A stretch of DNA of 52,477 nt from NCBI GenBank assembly GCA_017646745.1, contig JAGCLY010000069.1, positions 1 to 52,477 on the forward strand, in the 5' to 3' direction. The notes beneath the pieces were generated by a model. The model was not told the DNA's origin. It saw only the letters and a program-made list of their open reading frames with translations, and did not search any database. This document shows, one piece after another, positions 1 to 9,159 of this stretch (the first letter of the stretch is position 1; the number at the start of each line of letters is the position of its first letter). The position numbers were made by a program, and so were the translations under genes. This DNA is from Clostridia bacterium (GTDB taxonomy: Bacteria; Bacillota; Clostridia; Oscillospirales; CAG-272).

Positions 1-1331
1 CCACAGGTGTCACAAGCGCTCTCGCACTCATGGGGAGGAATATGTCCCGCACACTTATCAGCGCATGCGCTCTCGGTGCAGGAAGAGTCGGTACAAAGAC
101 CGCAGGTTTCGCAAGCGCTCTCACACTCATGTACAGGGGCAGGCTTTTCAACCAAAAGAATAGCGTTTGAAACCTTACGCATAGATCCGTCGGAGGGAGA
201 GTTGCGGAGAGTAAGTGTATCATTGATACGAACAACCATGGTAGAGGATCCGCCACCGTCAAGCTCAAGAGCAAACTGTGCTCCGAGCACGCTTGCAAGC
301 TGAGCCTCCTGATTAACTGTAATACCAACAGAGCCGCCTGCGCCACGTCCGTCAACTACACAAAGGAAGCCTGTACCGTCAGCCTTAAAGCCTATGAAGG
401 TACGGGGAGCTGCCGCATTACCGCTGTTATCGGTATGGCAGCTGGTGTTAACGGTATTGTTATTAACAAGAGCATCATAACCGCCGACAACCCATGTACA
501 ATCTGCAAATTTGCCTGCAGGGATCTCAACGAGATCTACCTTCTCACCGTACTGACAATTCTTGAATATATTGTCATGAGCGGAGGTGTAAACTACAGCA
601 TACTGACCGCTCTTAATAGTAAAGGTCTTGCTGCTCTGCACACCCTTTGTAGTCATGGTGTATTCAGTACCCCATACAGGATATGCGGTAAGATTGGTAT
701 CCTGAGCCTTTACCACCATAGCACCTGCGTTGGTAACGGTATAAGTGCCGGCGGTATTGTAAATTGCGATTTCGCCCTCTGCAGGCTGCTGATTAAATTT
801 ATCAATCTCGAAAAATTGAGGCTGACCGTCTGCATCATAAATTACGATGCGAGCCTCGGTCTCGGTCATTCTGCCGACCACAACTTTTCCGTTGTTGTCA
901 AATCCAATACAATTTTTATTCGCCATATTTCCCTTGGTAACAACGATACCGTTGTTAACGTAGGAATCAACGTTGGCGCCTGTGTTATAGAAGTAATCTC
1001 CGTTAACAGCAAGCATAACCTTGCGTCCGGTAGATGCCTCGTAATCCTTGGCAATATTCATAACGTTGGTAAGGGTGGTATTAGATCCCTCTCTTACGCT
1101 GTGAATAACCCATTCGTACTCAGCGTTTTCGCTAGTGGTGTTATATTCACCGTAAAAAATCTTCTGTGTTGAACCGTTTTCCTTTACAGAGGTCTCAACA
1201 TAATTGATACCGTCAATATTCTTCTGATAAGTAGGGCTGCTAAGAACACTGGAGCTAAAAGCAGCTGCTGTAACGGTGGACAGCATAATAAATATAATTA
1301 TCAGCGATAAAGAAGCTAATATTTTTTTCAT
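1..1331 (-). CDS. Secreted phosphodiester glycosidase (NAGPA family), cysteine-repeat C-terminus, partial
   Basis: Open from the ATG at 1331 to the window edge, about 443 codons, so the C-terminus is missing. The start MKKILASLSLIIIFIML is a signal peptide. The middle reads like the NAGPA / DUF2233 family: a VMLAVNGDYF segment and, near residue 358, the family hallmark LDGGGSSTMVV. The human member removes GlcNAc from GlcNAc-1-phospho-6-mannose; bacterial members act on sugar phosphodiesters, exact substrate unknown. After about residue 390 come at least two cysteine-rich repeats (CESACETCGLCTD...CADKC.GH) of the type that fills the next gene. The gene lies 82 nt downstream of the 1508-aa lipoprotein on the same strand. 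Family assignment is firm, substrate is not. Confidence 0.85.
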   Translation of the reverse strand, partial: MKKILASLSLIIIFIMLSTVTAAAFSSSVLSSPTYQKNIDGINYVETSVKENGSTQKIFYGEYNTTSENAEYEWVIHSVREGSNTTLTNVMNIAKDYEASTGRKVMLAVNGDYFYNTGANVDSYVNNGIVVTKGNMANKNCIGFDNNGKVVVGRMTETEARIVIYDADGQPQFFEIDKFNQQPAEGEIAIYNTAGTYTVTNAGAMVVKAQDTNLTAYPVWGTEYTMTTKGVQSSKTFTIKSGQYAVVYTSAHDNIFKNCQYGEKVDLVEIPAGKFADCTWVVGGYDALVNNNTVNTSCHTDNSGNAAAPRTFIGFKADGTGFLCVVDGRGAGGSVGITVNQEAQLASVLGAQFALELDGGGSSTMVVRINDTLTLRNSPSDGSMRKVSNAILLVEKPAPVHECESACETCGLCTDSSCTESACADKCAGHIPPHECESACDTC

Positions 1332-1352
1332 AGCACTTCCCTTTTTTGTTTG

Positions 1353-1378
1353 GCTCCCACCGCCGAAGCGGCGGGAGC
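1353..1378 (-). other. GC-rich stem-loop between two genes
   Basis: Arms GCTCCC-A-CCGC and GCGG-C-GGGAGC (one internal mismatch) around a CGAA loop. It lies between the stop of the 1508-aa lipoprotein gene and the start of the NAGPA gene. No U tract follows on the minus strand, so it may be a weak terminator or a processing or stability element rather than a classic terminator. Confidence 0.45.
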
Positions 1379-1413
1379 TATTTGTTTTAATGAATTGCTA
1401 ATTAATTATTTAA

Positions 1414-4400
1414 TTAGTTGAAGGTAAAGCCGGTGATGCTCATCTTCTGACCGATGAGGTAACGGCAATCAAGACCAACCTGACGAGCAGCGTTGCCATC
1501 GGAACCGCCGTTAGGAAGAATAACGAGAGTCTCGCCTGCCTGAAGGCTTTCCCATGCAAGCGTAGCGAAGTTGTTAACAGTTACACCGTGTGTCTTGTCG
1601 CCAACTCCGGTAGTCGCATCAGTATAACCGGCATTTGCACCGTCGTAAACTCTTGCTACCTTACCGTCTGCGCCAAGAACAACTGCTACACCGTAGCCGT
1701 TGGTGGTGAAGGTGCCGGTGAAGTTCTTGTCGTAGATGATGATAGCGTAACTTGCAGCATTGCTGGTAGAAACAGCAGTGTTGTAAAGCCACTTACCCTC
1801 GGTAGCAGTATAGGTCTTAGAACCAATGGTAATGGTCTTGTTAGGATCAGCGAAGGTGATGCCGGTAAGGCTTACTACCTTGCCAAAGTAAGGATGCTCA
1901 CCATCAACAAGCTTGTATGCACCGTTTCCGTCAATGTTACGGAGACCAAGAGCAAAGCCACGAGCCGCATTGGTAGCGCCATCATTGGGGAAGATAATAA
2001 GAGTCTCTCCCTCTGCAAGCTTATCCCATGCTACAGTAGCATAATTAGCGGTAGTGAATCCTGCACTTGCCGCAGAAACTCTACCAGTTGCAACGTTATC
2101 AAGAGCATAGAACCAGCCGTTTGCACCGTCATAAATCTTAATAAGCTTACCATACTGGTCAAGAACAATAGCTGCACCATAAGCGTTAGTAGTAACTGCG
2201 CCGGTATAGTTCTTGTCATAAATAATCATGGAATAGTTCTGTGCGGTAGTAGCAGTTACTGCCTGGTTGTAAATCCACTTGCCATCTACAGCAGTGAAGG
2301 TTTTACCGTTAACATTAAAGGTCATGCAGTTACACTTGGTTGCACAGATATCCTCGGTGCACTCCTTATCAAGGCACTTGCCACAAGTAGCACATGCGGA
2401 ATCACAGTTGTGAGAGTGACCTGCACACTTGCTTGCGCAAACAGGCTCGGTGCACTCTGCATCAAGGCAAAGGCCACACTGAGGACATACGGACTCACAC
2501 TCGTGAACAACAACACCGTCGAAGGTGAAGCCGGTAAGAGTTACGGTCTTGCCCATAGTATTTGCCCAGTTATCACAGATACCCTTAGCGAAGGTACGAG
2601 CAGAATCTGCTGCGTTAGAACCGTCGTTGGGGAAGATAATAAGAACCTCGCCAGCCTTAAGCTCAGCGAAAGCAACGGTAGCGTAATCGCCTACTGCATA
2701 GTGGATAGCTGCCTTACCGTCTGCGGTGTAGTAGCCGTCCCATGCATAACCCTTAACAAGAACGCCGTTAGCGTCAACTACGAGAGCAGCACCGTAAGAG
2801 TTAGTGGTGAAGCTACCCTTGTAATTCTTGTCAAAGATGATCATCTTATAGTTCTGTGCCTTAGGCTCGGTGGTGTTACCACAGATAGAGTTGTAAAGCC
2901 ACTTGCCTTCAGCTGCCATAAAGGAGGTTCCGTTTACAGCAAAGTACTTAACAGTGGTAGATTCGATAATGCATACACACTTCTTTGCACATACATCGTT
3001 AGTGCACTCGGTGTCCTTACAGCCACCGCAGATAGCGCAAAGGCTCTCGCAGTCGTGGCAGGAGCACTTGGTCTCGCAAGCCTTTTCGGTACAAGCGGGA
3101 TCAAGACAGCCCTCGCACTTTGCACAAATGCTCTCGCATCTGTGGCAAGCACACTTAGCAAGACATGCGGGCATGATGCAGGTTGCATCCATGCACTTAC
3201 CGTACTCGGAGCAAGCGCTCTCACAAGCGTGCTCGGGAAGAGTCTGGAAGGTTACGCCGGGAATAGTAGCGATGAGACCGATAGTACGAACACCGCCAAG
3301 GAATCCACGGCCTGCGTTGTTATTCATACCGCCGTTAGCACCAAGGATAAGGGTCTCGCCCTCGGAAAGAGAAGCGTATTCATCCTTAAGGATGTTGCCC
3401 GCGGTAGTGATGGAAGAATCAACGATACCTGCGAAGTTGTTAGCATCGAAGTACTTACCGCCGGATACACCGTCGTAAATACGAACAACCTGACCGTACT
3501 CGTTAATAATGAATGCCTGAGACCAACCGTTATTCCAGGAAAGCTCGGGATTCTGAGCCTTGAAGGCATAGGTATAAACTACGAAGTTGTAGGAACCGAG
3601 AGTAGGAGCTGCTACGTCGATAGCGATGGTGCCGCCAAGGATCTTGAGGGACTTGCTACCAACTACAACAGTTACGCAGTCACACTTTGCTGCGCAAACC
3701 TCGTTATCACACTCGGAGGTGCACTTTGCACATACATCACAAATGTCCTCACAGTTGTGAACGTGGCCCTGGCACTTGTTAGCGCAAGCTGCATCTGTGC
3801 AATCTGCATCGAGGCAGAGACCGCACTGTACACAAACGCTCTCACACTTGTGAGCAAAGGTGATGCCGGGGATAGTCATCTTAGCGCCGATAGTACGGTT
3901 GTTAAGGAAGAAGGCACGGGATACGTTGCCGTTGCCGTTAGGAGCAACTACAAGATACTCGCCTGCCTGAAGGGAATCGTAAGCCTCGGTAAGGTAGCCT
4001 GCTGCAGTACACTTGGTAGGATCAGCGATACCGCCCTGGTTGTCAAGGTCATAGTACTTACCGTTTGCACCGTCGTAGATACGGATGATCTCACCGTACT
4101 GGTTAAGAACGAATGCCTCACCCCAGCCGTTAGTCCAGTTAAGACCGCCATTATACTCAGGAGTGTAAATTACGAAATAGTACTTCTTAAGAGCAACAAT
4201 ATCTTCGTCGATTGAAATCAGGTCTCCAAGAAGAGTCATGCCGTTATCGCCAACCTTGATTTCAACAGAGCTGGTATTAACCTCAACCACTCTTATAACA
4301 CTAGTGGTGTGAGTACCGTCGGTAGCAGAAAGAGTAATATTGTACTCGCCGGGAACGTTGATATCAAAGCCACCGTTGTCTGCAATAGTTACAGTGATGG

Positions 4401-5940
4401 TAACATCATCATCAGTTGCGAAGGTGCCATTATCATCAGTAGCAGTAACTCCCGCAAGAACACCGTCCTCAAGAACGAATTCGCTGTTGCCCGCGTAAAC
4501 GGTTGTACCAGTACCGGAAATTACAGGTGCCTGGTCAACGTAAGGAGTAAGAATCTGCTGAGAATCAGCCCAAAGAAGACGAACTACGTTGCCGTACTGG
4601 TAGATAACGTTGTAGTTCATGAAACCACGGCCGTCAGAGTCAACGGTAGTACCGCAGTAACCGTTCTGAACGACGATTGCATAACCGCCTGCAGGAATAA
4701 TCATATTCTGTGCGAATGCATCCGCAATGGTAACAGACTTTCCATCAACAACTATGGTGCTTACACCACTGGAATCACGATTAGGATTCTTAGCGTCAAC
4801 AAACTTGTTGTTAGCACCATCACGACCCTCGATAACTACGCCGTTTGCATCAATGATAGCTGCAACGCCGTAACCGCCGGGGATAGAGAGAGTGATGCTA
4901 CCGTTTGAAGAGTTGTAAAATACGCCGCTGGTAGCTACATTATAAGTCATGTCGCCGGAAAGAGTAACGTATTCATTATTCTTGAAGTTAAGAAGATTGC
5001 CTGCCCACTTGTTTTCACCAAGGCGATTTGCTCTTACCTCAAGGGTAAGTGCGGAGAGAGCCTTGTTAACTATAACGGTACGAGTAGCATAAGCCTCGTT
5101 ACCAAACTTATTTATTGCATAGTAGGTAATGGTGTAGGTACCCTCAACGGTGTTGTCAAATCCGTCATCATCCTCAATGATAAGAATGGGATTCTCGTCA
5201 CCTTCGTCAGAAACGCTTACGCCGAACAGAAGCTCGATATCATCGCCTGCGTTGATTTCAAGCTCGGGAGGAATAACGGTGATTACGGGAGTGGTTGCAA
5301 CTACGTGACCCTGGCACTTCTCTGCACAAGCTGCATCGGAGCAAGTTGCATCAAGGCACTTGCCACACTCGGGACATACGCTCTCACAGCTGTGAGCGGG
5401 AGCGTGACCCTCACACTTGTCTGCACAAGCGGAATCGCCACAGGTTGCATCAAGGCACTTGCTACACTCGGGACATACGCTCTCACACTCGTGAGCAGGA
5501 ACATCCTCGTGACCCTCGCACTTGTCTGCACAAGCTGCGTCGTCGCACTCTGCGTCAAGGCAGTTGTCACACTCAGGGCACTTGCTGGTACAGCTGTGAA
5601 CGGGAGCCTTATGACCCTCGCACTTACCTGCACAAGCAGCATCGTAGCAAGTTGCGTCAAGGCACTTGCCACACTCGGGGCATGCGCTTTCGCAAACGTG
5701 CTTGTCTTCGGTTTCGCCGCCGTCAGGCTTGCCTGATTCATGTCCCTGGCACTTGCTTGCACAAGCATCCTCGGTACACTCAGCGTCGGTACACAGTCCA
5801 CATTCTGCGCATGCGCTTTCGCATACGTGCTCTTCCTCAGCAATGATGCCCTTAATCTCTTCGATGAGACTACAGGAAACCATGCTGATCACAAGAGCCA
5901 GAATGACTGTGATGATTGTCAAAATCTTTGACAGTTTCAT
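1414..5940 (-). CDS. Large cysteine-repeat surface lipoprotein
   Basis: 1508 aa; ATG at 5940 is preceded by TAGGAGGTATCTCT. Lipoprotein signal with lipobox VSMVSC (Cys23), so it is probably tethered to the outer face of the membrane. Five cysteine repeats of the form CESxCxxCGxCxDxxCxxxxCxxKCxGH occupy about residues 40-210. A bacterial Ig-like segment (PVITVIPPELEINAGDD...) follows. About six copies of a roughly 150-aa module then appear, each ending in a pattern like LxAGETLxIxPNxG...R...G..xxITGxTF. Seven more cysteine repeats are placed singly, in pairs or as a triplet between these modules, giving 12 in all. No catalytic domain or sortase signal is seen. It probably binds a surface ligand or metal; function unknown. 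The NAGPA gene downstream carries the same cysteine repeat. Confidence 0.85.
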   Translation of the reverse strand: MKLSKILTIITVILALVISMVSCSLIEEIKGIIAEEEHVCESACAECGLCTDAECTEDACASKCQGHESGKPDGGETEDKHVCESACPECGKCLDATCYDAACAGKCEGHKAPVHSCTSKCPECDNCLDAECDDAACADKCEGHEDVPAHECESVCPECSKCLDATCGDSACADKCEGHAPAHSCESVCPECGKCLDATCSDAACAEKCQGHVVATTPVITVIPPELEINAGDDIELLFGVSVSDEGDENPILIIEDDDGFDNTVEGTYTITYYAINKFGNEAYATRTVIVNKALSALTLEVRANRLGENKWAGNLLNFKNNEYVTLSGDMTYNVATSGVFYNSSNGSITLSIPGGYGVAAIIDANGVVIEGRDGANNKFVDAKNPNRDSSGVSTIVVDGKSVTIADAFAQNMIIPAGGYAIVVQNGYCGTTVDSDGRGFMNYNVIYQYGNVVRLLWADSQQILTPYVDQAPVISGTGTTVYAGNSEFVLEDGVLAGVTATDDNGTFATDDDVTITVTIADNGGFDINVPGEYNITLSATDGTHTTSVIRVVEVNTSSVEIKVGDNGMTLLGDLISIDEDIVALKKYYFVIYTPEYNGGLNWTNGWGEAFVLNQYGEIIRIYDGANGKYYDLDNQGGIADPTKCTAAGYLTEAYDSLQAGEYLVVAPNGNGNVSRAFFLNNRTIGAKMTIPGITFAHKCESVCVQCGLCLDADCTDAACANKCQGHVHNCEDICDVCAKCTSECDNEVCAAKCDCVTVVVGSKSLKILGGTIAIDVAAPTLGSYNFVVYTYAFKAQNPELSWNNGWSQAFIINEYGQVVRIYDGVSGGKYFDANNFAGIVDSSITTAGNILKDEYASLSEGETLILGANGGMNNNAGRGFLGGVRTIGLIATIPGVTFQTLPEHACESACSEYGKCMDATCIMPACLAKCACHRCESICAKCEGCLDPACTEKACETKCSCHDCESLCAICGGCKDTECTNDVCAKKCVCIIESTTVKYFAVNGTSFMAAEGKWLYNSICGNTTEPKAQNYKMIIFDKNYKGSFTTNSYGAALVVDANGVLVKGYAWDGYYTADGKAAIHYAVGDYATVAFAELKAGEVLIIFPNDGSNAADSARTFAKGICDNWANTMGKTVTLTGFTFDGVVVHECESVCPQCGLCLDAECTEPVCASKCAGHSHNCDSACATCGKCLDKECTEDICATKCNCMTFNVNGKTFTAVDGKWIYNQAVTATTAQNYSMIIYDKNYTGAVTTNAYGAAIVLDQYGKLIKIYDGANGWFYALDNVATGRVSAASAGFTTANYATVAWDKLAEGETLIIFPNDGATNAARGFALGLRNIDGNGAYKLVDGEHPYFGKVVSLTGITFADPNKTITIGSKTYTATEGKWLYNTAVSTSNAASYAIIIYDKNFTGTFTTNGYGVAVVLGADGKVARVYDGANAGYTDATTGVGDKTHGVTVNNFATLAWESLQAGETLVILPNGGSDGNAARQVGLDCRYLIGQKMSITGFTFN

Positions 5941-6005
5941 AGAGATACCTCCTATAATAAAATATTGATTATCATTTTAAGGCGTGAATCGCCCAAAAAC
6001 CTAAA

Positions 6006-9000
6006 TTATTTGTACTTGTCAAGGTCGCCCTTAAACAACCTGACAAAGAACCTTACTATTGCGCGGAAGATACGACGGAAGAAGCCCATTTTTTCTTCCT
6101 CCTGCTCGTTGTTTGCTTCCTCTTTATTGTTGTTATTGTGATCGGGCTCGGGCTCACCGTTATCCACAGTCGGCTTTTCTCCATCTTCATCGGGAGTTTC
6201 GCCACCGTCATCGGGAGTTTCGCCACCGTCATCGGGAGTTTCGCCGCCGTTATCAGGAGTTTCGCCACCGTCATCGGGAGTTTCGCCACCGTCATCGGGA
6301 GTTTCGCCACCGTCGTCGGGGGTTTCACCACCGTCGTCGGGTGTTTCACCACCGTCATCAGGTGTTTCACCACCGTCATCGGGAACTACGGGTGGATCAA
6401 CAACCTCATCCTTAACCTCTGGACGAACGCTGTCAACCCCGGGATTCCAAAGACCGTCAGCAATAAGCTTCATAGAAATTCTCGCATCAAGGATAGAGGC
6501 AAGCTCGTTAAGCTGCTCCACGATCCTCTGGAGCGCATAGCCGCTAGCATAATTTTTAGCATCCTTAGCAAGGGCAGACACACTCTTATACGCCTTGTTA
6601 ATAGCACTCGCGCTATTGCCGGAGCCGTTAAGAATATCGCTGAACATATCAGCCAATCCTTCCCTGCCCGATACTGTCATAGAACCGGCGGAAATATATA
6701 TTCTGTCAGACTTGTCAAGAATGTCCGCAAAGCTTGCGGCAAGGATATCATATACGTCAGCGTGGGGCAACACCGCCCACTTTCTGTTTACACCGCTGCT
6801 CAGCGCAAGCTGTACGTCACCGTGACCAACTATCTGGGCAGATGAGAAGATTACGTATCCGGATGCGCCTGCATTATAAGATGCCTCAATAAACTCCTTG
6901 TTCTGATATGCGGGCAAACCGCTGTAGGAGGAGGCAATGCCGGTGTAATAAAGGCAGTTGTTACCGCCCATATTTATCATCTCCTCTACCCTTGTTTTAA
7001 CGGTGCCGGCAGAGGTGTAATATGCCATGGGAGTAGCAATATCTATCCAACCGTTTTTATACCATATCTGCCAATCGGCTTTTTTTGAGCTGATAGACTC
7101 GGATATCGAGGCAAAAACTGCGGTGGAAAGAATAATACCGTTGGGTTCCTTTACCTCATTTTTAATACGAAGCACGTAGTCGGTAATTATATCGGTACGG
7201 TACTGAACCCAAAGGTTGTAATTTGAATTAGCCTCGGTCTGACCACCGATAAGATAGCCGCCGTTAAAGAGCTGCTTAAACTTGTTTGCCATCTTGGTAC
7301 GATCGGCAAGCTGATCAGCGGTAAAGCTCTTACCGAGAGACTCATAGAATCCTTTCATCGCTGCCATGGTATATCCGGTATCCTGGCTCCTATTGGAAAC
7401 GGGATAGCGTATATAGTCAAGGTTTAGGCCTTTGATGCCAGGATGCTTTTCAAAAATCTCGTTATAAAAATCGATCAGGAGATCCTGAACCTCTTTATTT
7501 GCAGGATCAATAAATATGTACAGACCGCCCTCATTGCGCTGAAGGTAGCTGCCATCATCGTTGTACATTATCCAGTCGGGATGATTCTGCAAGATCCTTG
7601 CGCTCCCACTTATACCGACGTAGAAGTTCTCTACCCAGGCATGTACCTCAATGCCGTATTCATCACAGCAGGCCACGAATGCCGAGAGATAATCCTTGTA
7701 AACAATGTTTTTTTCTGTATCCGTATATTGGTCGGAAAGACTTGAATGATACGGAATATCGCTTAAATCACTTTTAAATGCGGACGAGCCGTGGTAGAAG
7801 GTCTCGACGAAGATCAGGTTTACACCGATCTCCTTAAACATCTCAACATTCGCCTTGATTTCCGCATAGTTCTTTTCACATGGTCTGTGCCAGGTTGAGC
7901 GTGCAGATACAACCTTGCTCTCTGCAGAGGCAGTAACTATTCTATCACAGAGCTGCTCAACTGCAATCTCGGCACTGGTGAAGTTTATAGCCTGCGTCGC
8001 ACGCTCATCATCGGTAAGGGTGCCTGATTGGAAGCTATCCTTTATCTGCTTCATTTCAGCAAGCTTTGCTCTAGCCTCGGAAATATATCCGGCAAGAAGC
8101 CCCCTATCAAGATCATAAAGCTGCGCCAATCTCGTTTCCGCGCTACTAATAACCGTATTAACCCTACTTGCAAGAGTGTTATATGTATTATTCATTACAC
8201 TATCAGTCATGCTTACAAAGCTAAAGCCAACCGTTTTAATTTCATCACCTATATCAAAATGGTGCCCCTGTGCGAGCAGCTGTCGATAACCTGAGCCGTA
8301 TGCGCTTAAAACAAATCCATTATCTGGAATTTCCGATCCGGAATCATCTCCTGTATAGAATTCGCGAAAATCGGTAACAACAAAAGCGTTTTTGTCAAAA
8401 TCATACTGACAGATAACCTCAGTGCCATAAATATTTGTTCCGGTTTTCTGCCCATACTCATGGTCGTAATATACAACCATGGTGGTTGAACGCTTAACGT
8501 TCATGGCATCTATTACCACCCTTTTTCCCTTGGAGGACTCTACGGCCTTGGTAGGAATGGTAACGCTACTACCACCAAGCTTAACCTGATCGCCAATCTT
8601 AGCAAAATTCGGATAAGAGGTGCTGTTAAGTGAAAGTACAAAGCCTCCGATGGGAATATAGGTGCTACCGTCACCGGATGAATTGATCTTGGTAACAACA
8701 AATTTTCCATTCTGCTTCTCACAGACATACTCTGTATAATTACCTACTCGTCCGGTAGTAGTATCGGGATAAAGCGGAGTATAAACAACTAAATCGTTAG
8801 TGCCTATATCGTGATAATTTACCCTGATATCAGCAAAAGCGCTTCCGTTAAGAGTTTCGGAATAATCAGCAGGGTCTGAATAAAATTCACCTACGGTTTT
8901 AGTCCCAACCGTTACGGTAATACCGCTTACAGAAATATTGCGTATATTACCGTTTGACTGCGCTGCAGAACTGGATATTCCGAGTGTAAGAAAGAGTATT

Positions 9001-9044
9001 GTGATCAGTAGACTGAAAATAATTTTTAGACGTTTATTTGTCAT
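6006..9044 (-). CDS. Secreted GHL10-family glycosidase, large paralogue with repeat linker
   Basis: 1012 aa; ATG at 9044 with GAGAGGAAACG upstream. Type I signal peptide, cleavage likely after SSSAA. Residues about 30-290 hold two beta-rich modules (patterns NDLVVYTP... and IPDNGFVLSAYGSG...). A short helical segment leads into the GHL10 domain (Pfam PF02638, once DUF187), seen as WHRPCEKNYAEI, LIFVETFYHG, EVHAWVENFYVG and LNLDYIRYPVS. Family members are glycoside-hydrolase-like TIM barrels of largely unknown substrate. The C-terminus has nine DDGGETP-type repeats, then a basic amphipathic helix (MGFFRRIFRAIVRFFVRLF). A paralogue of the next gene upstream, with its own promoter at 9091-9118. 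Confidence 0.88.
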   Translation of the reverse strand: MTNKRLKIIFSLLITILFLTLGISSSAAQSNGNIRNISVSGITVTVGTKTVGEFYSDPADYSETLNGSAFADIRVNYHDIGTNDLVVYTPLYPDTTTGRVGNYTEYVCEKQNGKFVVTKINSSGDGSTYIPIGGFVLSLNSTSYPNFAKIGDQVKLGGSSVTIPTKAVESSKGKRVVIDAMNVKRSTTMVVYYDHEYGQKTGTNIYGTEVICQYDFDKNAFVVTDFREFYTGDDSGSEIPDNGFVLSAYGSGYRQLLAQGHHFDIGDEIKTVGFSFVSMTDSVMNNTYNTLASRVNTVISSAETRLAQLYDLDRGLLAGYISEARAKLAEMKQIKDSFQSGTLTDDERATQAINFTSAEIAVEQLCDRIVTASAESKVVSARSTWHRPCEKNYAEIKANVEMFKEIGVNLIFVETFYHGSSAFKSDLSDIPYHSSLSDQYTDTEKNIVYKDYLSAFVACCDEYGIEVHAWVENFYVGISGSARILQNHPDWIMYNDDGSYLQRNEGGLYIFIDPANKEVQDLLIDFYNEIFEKHPGIKGLNLDYIRYPVSNRSQDTGYTMAAMKGFYESLGKSFTADQLADRTKMANKFKQLFNGGYLIGGQTEANSNYNLWVQYRTDIITDYVLRIKNEVKEPNGIILSTAVFASISESISSKKADWQIWYKNGWIDIATPMAYYTSAGTVKTRVEEMINMGGNNCLYYTGIASSYSGLPAYQNKEFIEASYNAGASGYVIFSSAQIVGHGDVQLALSSGVNRKWAVLPHADVYDILAASFADILDKSDRIYISAGSMTVSGREGLADMFSDILNGSGNSASAINKAYKSVSALAKDAKNYASGYALQRIVEQLNELASILDARISMKLIADGLWNPGVDSVRPEVKDEVVDPPVVPDDGGETPDDGGETPDDGGETPDDGGETPDDGGETPDDGGETPDNGGETPDDGGETPDDGGETPDEDGEKPTVDNGEPEPDHNNNNKEEANNEQEEEKMGFFRRIFRAIVRFFVRLFKGDLDKYK
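6188..6383 (-). repeat. 21-bp tandem repeat encoding DDGGETP linker
   Basis: About nine in-frame copies of a 21-bp unit (plus-strand sense atcgggagtttcgccaccgt and one more base), with a few silent changes and one Asp-to-Asn variant. The unit length keeps the frame, so copy number can vary without breaking the gene. It forms an acidic spacer between the GHL10 domain and the C-terminal basic helix. Confidence 0.9.
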
Positions 9045-9090
9045 CGTTTCCTCTCATACAGATCATTTTTACATTTTTTGTAAACTTAGG

Positions 9091-9118
9091 TTTATATCAT
9101 CGAGTTTTTTGCGGTCAA
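9091..9118 (-). promoter_or_regulatory. Promoter of the 1012-aa GHL10 gene
   Basis: Minus strand TTGACC, 16-nt spacer, TATAAA, about 45 nt upstream of the ATG at 9044. It starts directly after the stem-loop that ends the preceding gene. Confidence 0.55.
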
Positions 9119-9140
9119 GCGCACCAAGATAGGTGCGCTT
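9117..9140 (-). terminator. Probable terminator of the 1063-aa GHL10 gene
   Basis: Perfect 9-bp stem (AAGCGCACC / GGTGCGCTT) with a 6-nt loop, 20 nt past the stop at 9160. The T tract is poor because the next promoter's -35 box follows at once, so termination may be partial. Confidence 0.5.
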
Positions 9141-9159
9141 AACCTATGTTTGGGAAAAA

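Noticed and set aside
435..1172. 245-aa plus-strand frame opposite the NAGPA gene
   Set aside because: Shadow of the minus-strand gene, which carries the family motif and signal peptide.
1588..4215. 875-aa open frame on the plus strand inside the cysteine-repeat lipoprotein gene
   Set aside because: Antisense shadow produced by the codon bias of the real gene; no ribosome site, no recognisable domain, composition rich in Val, Ser and Cys as expected from the opposite strand.
6188..6383. Regular 21-bp repeats as a possible CRISPR array
   Set aside because: Units are adjacent without spacers, in frame, and encode a protein linker.
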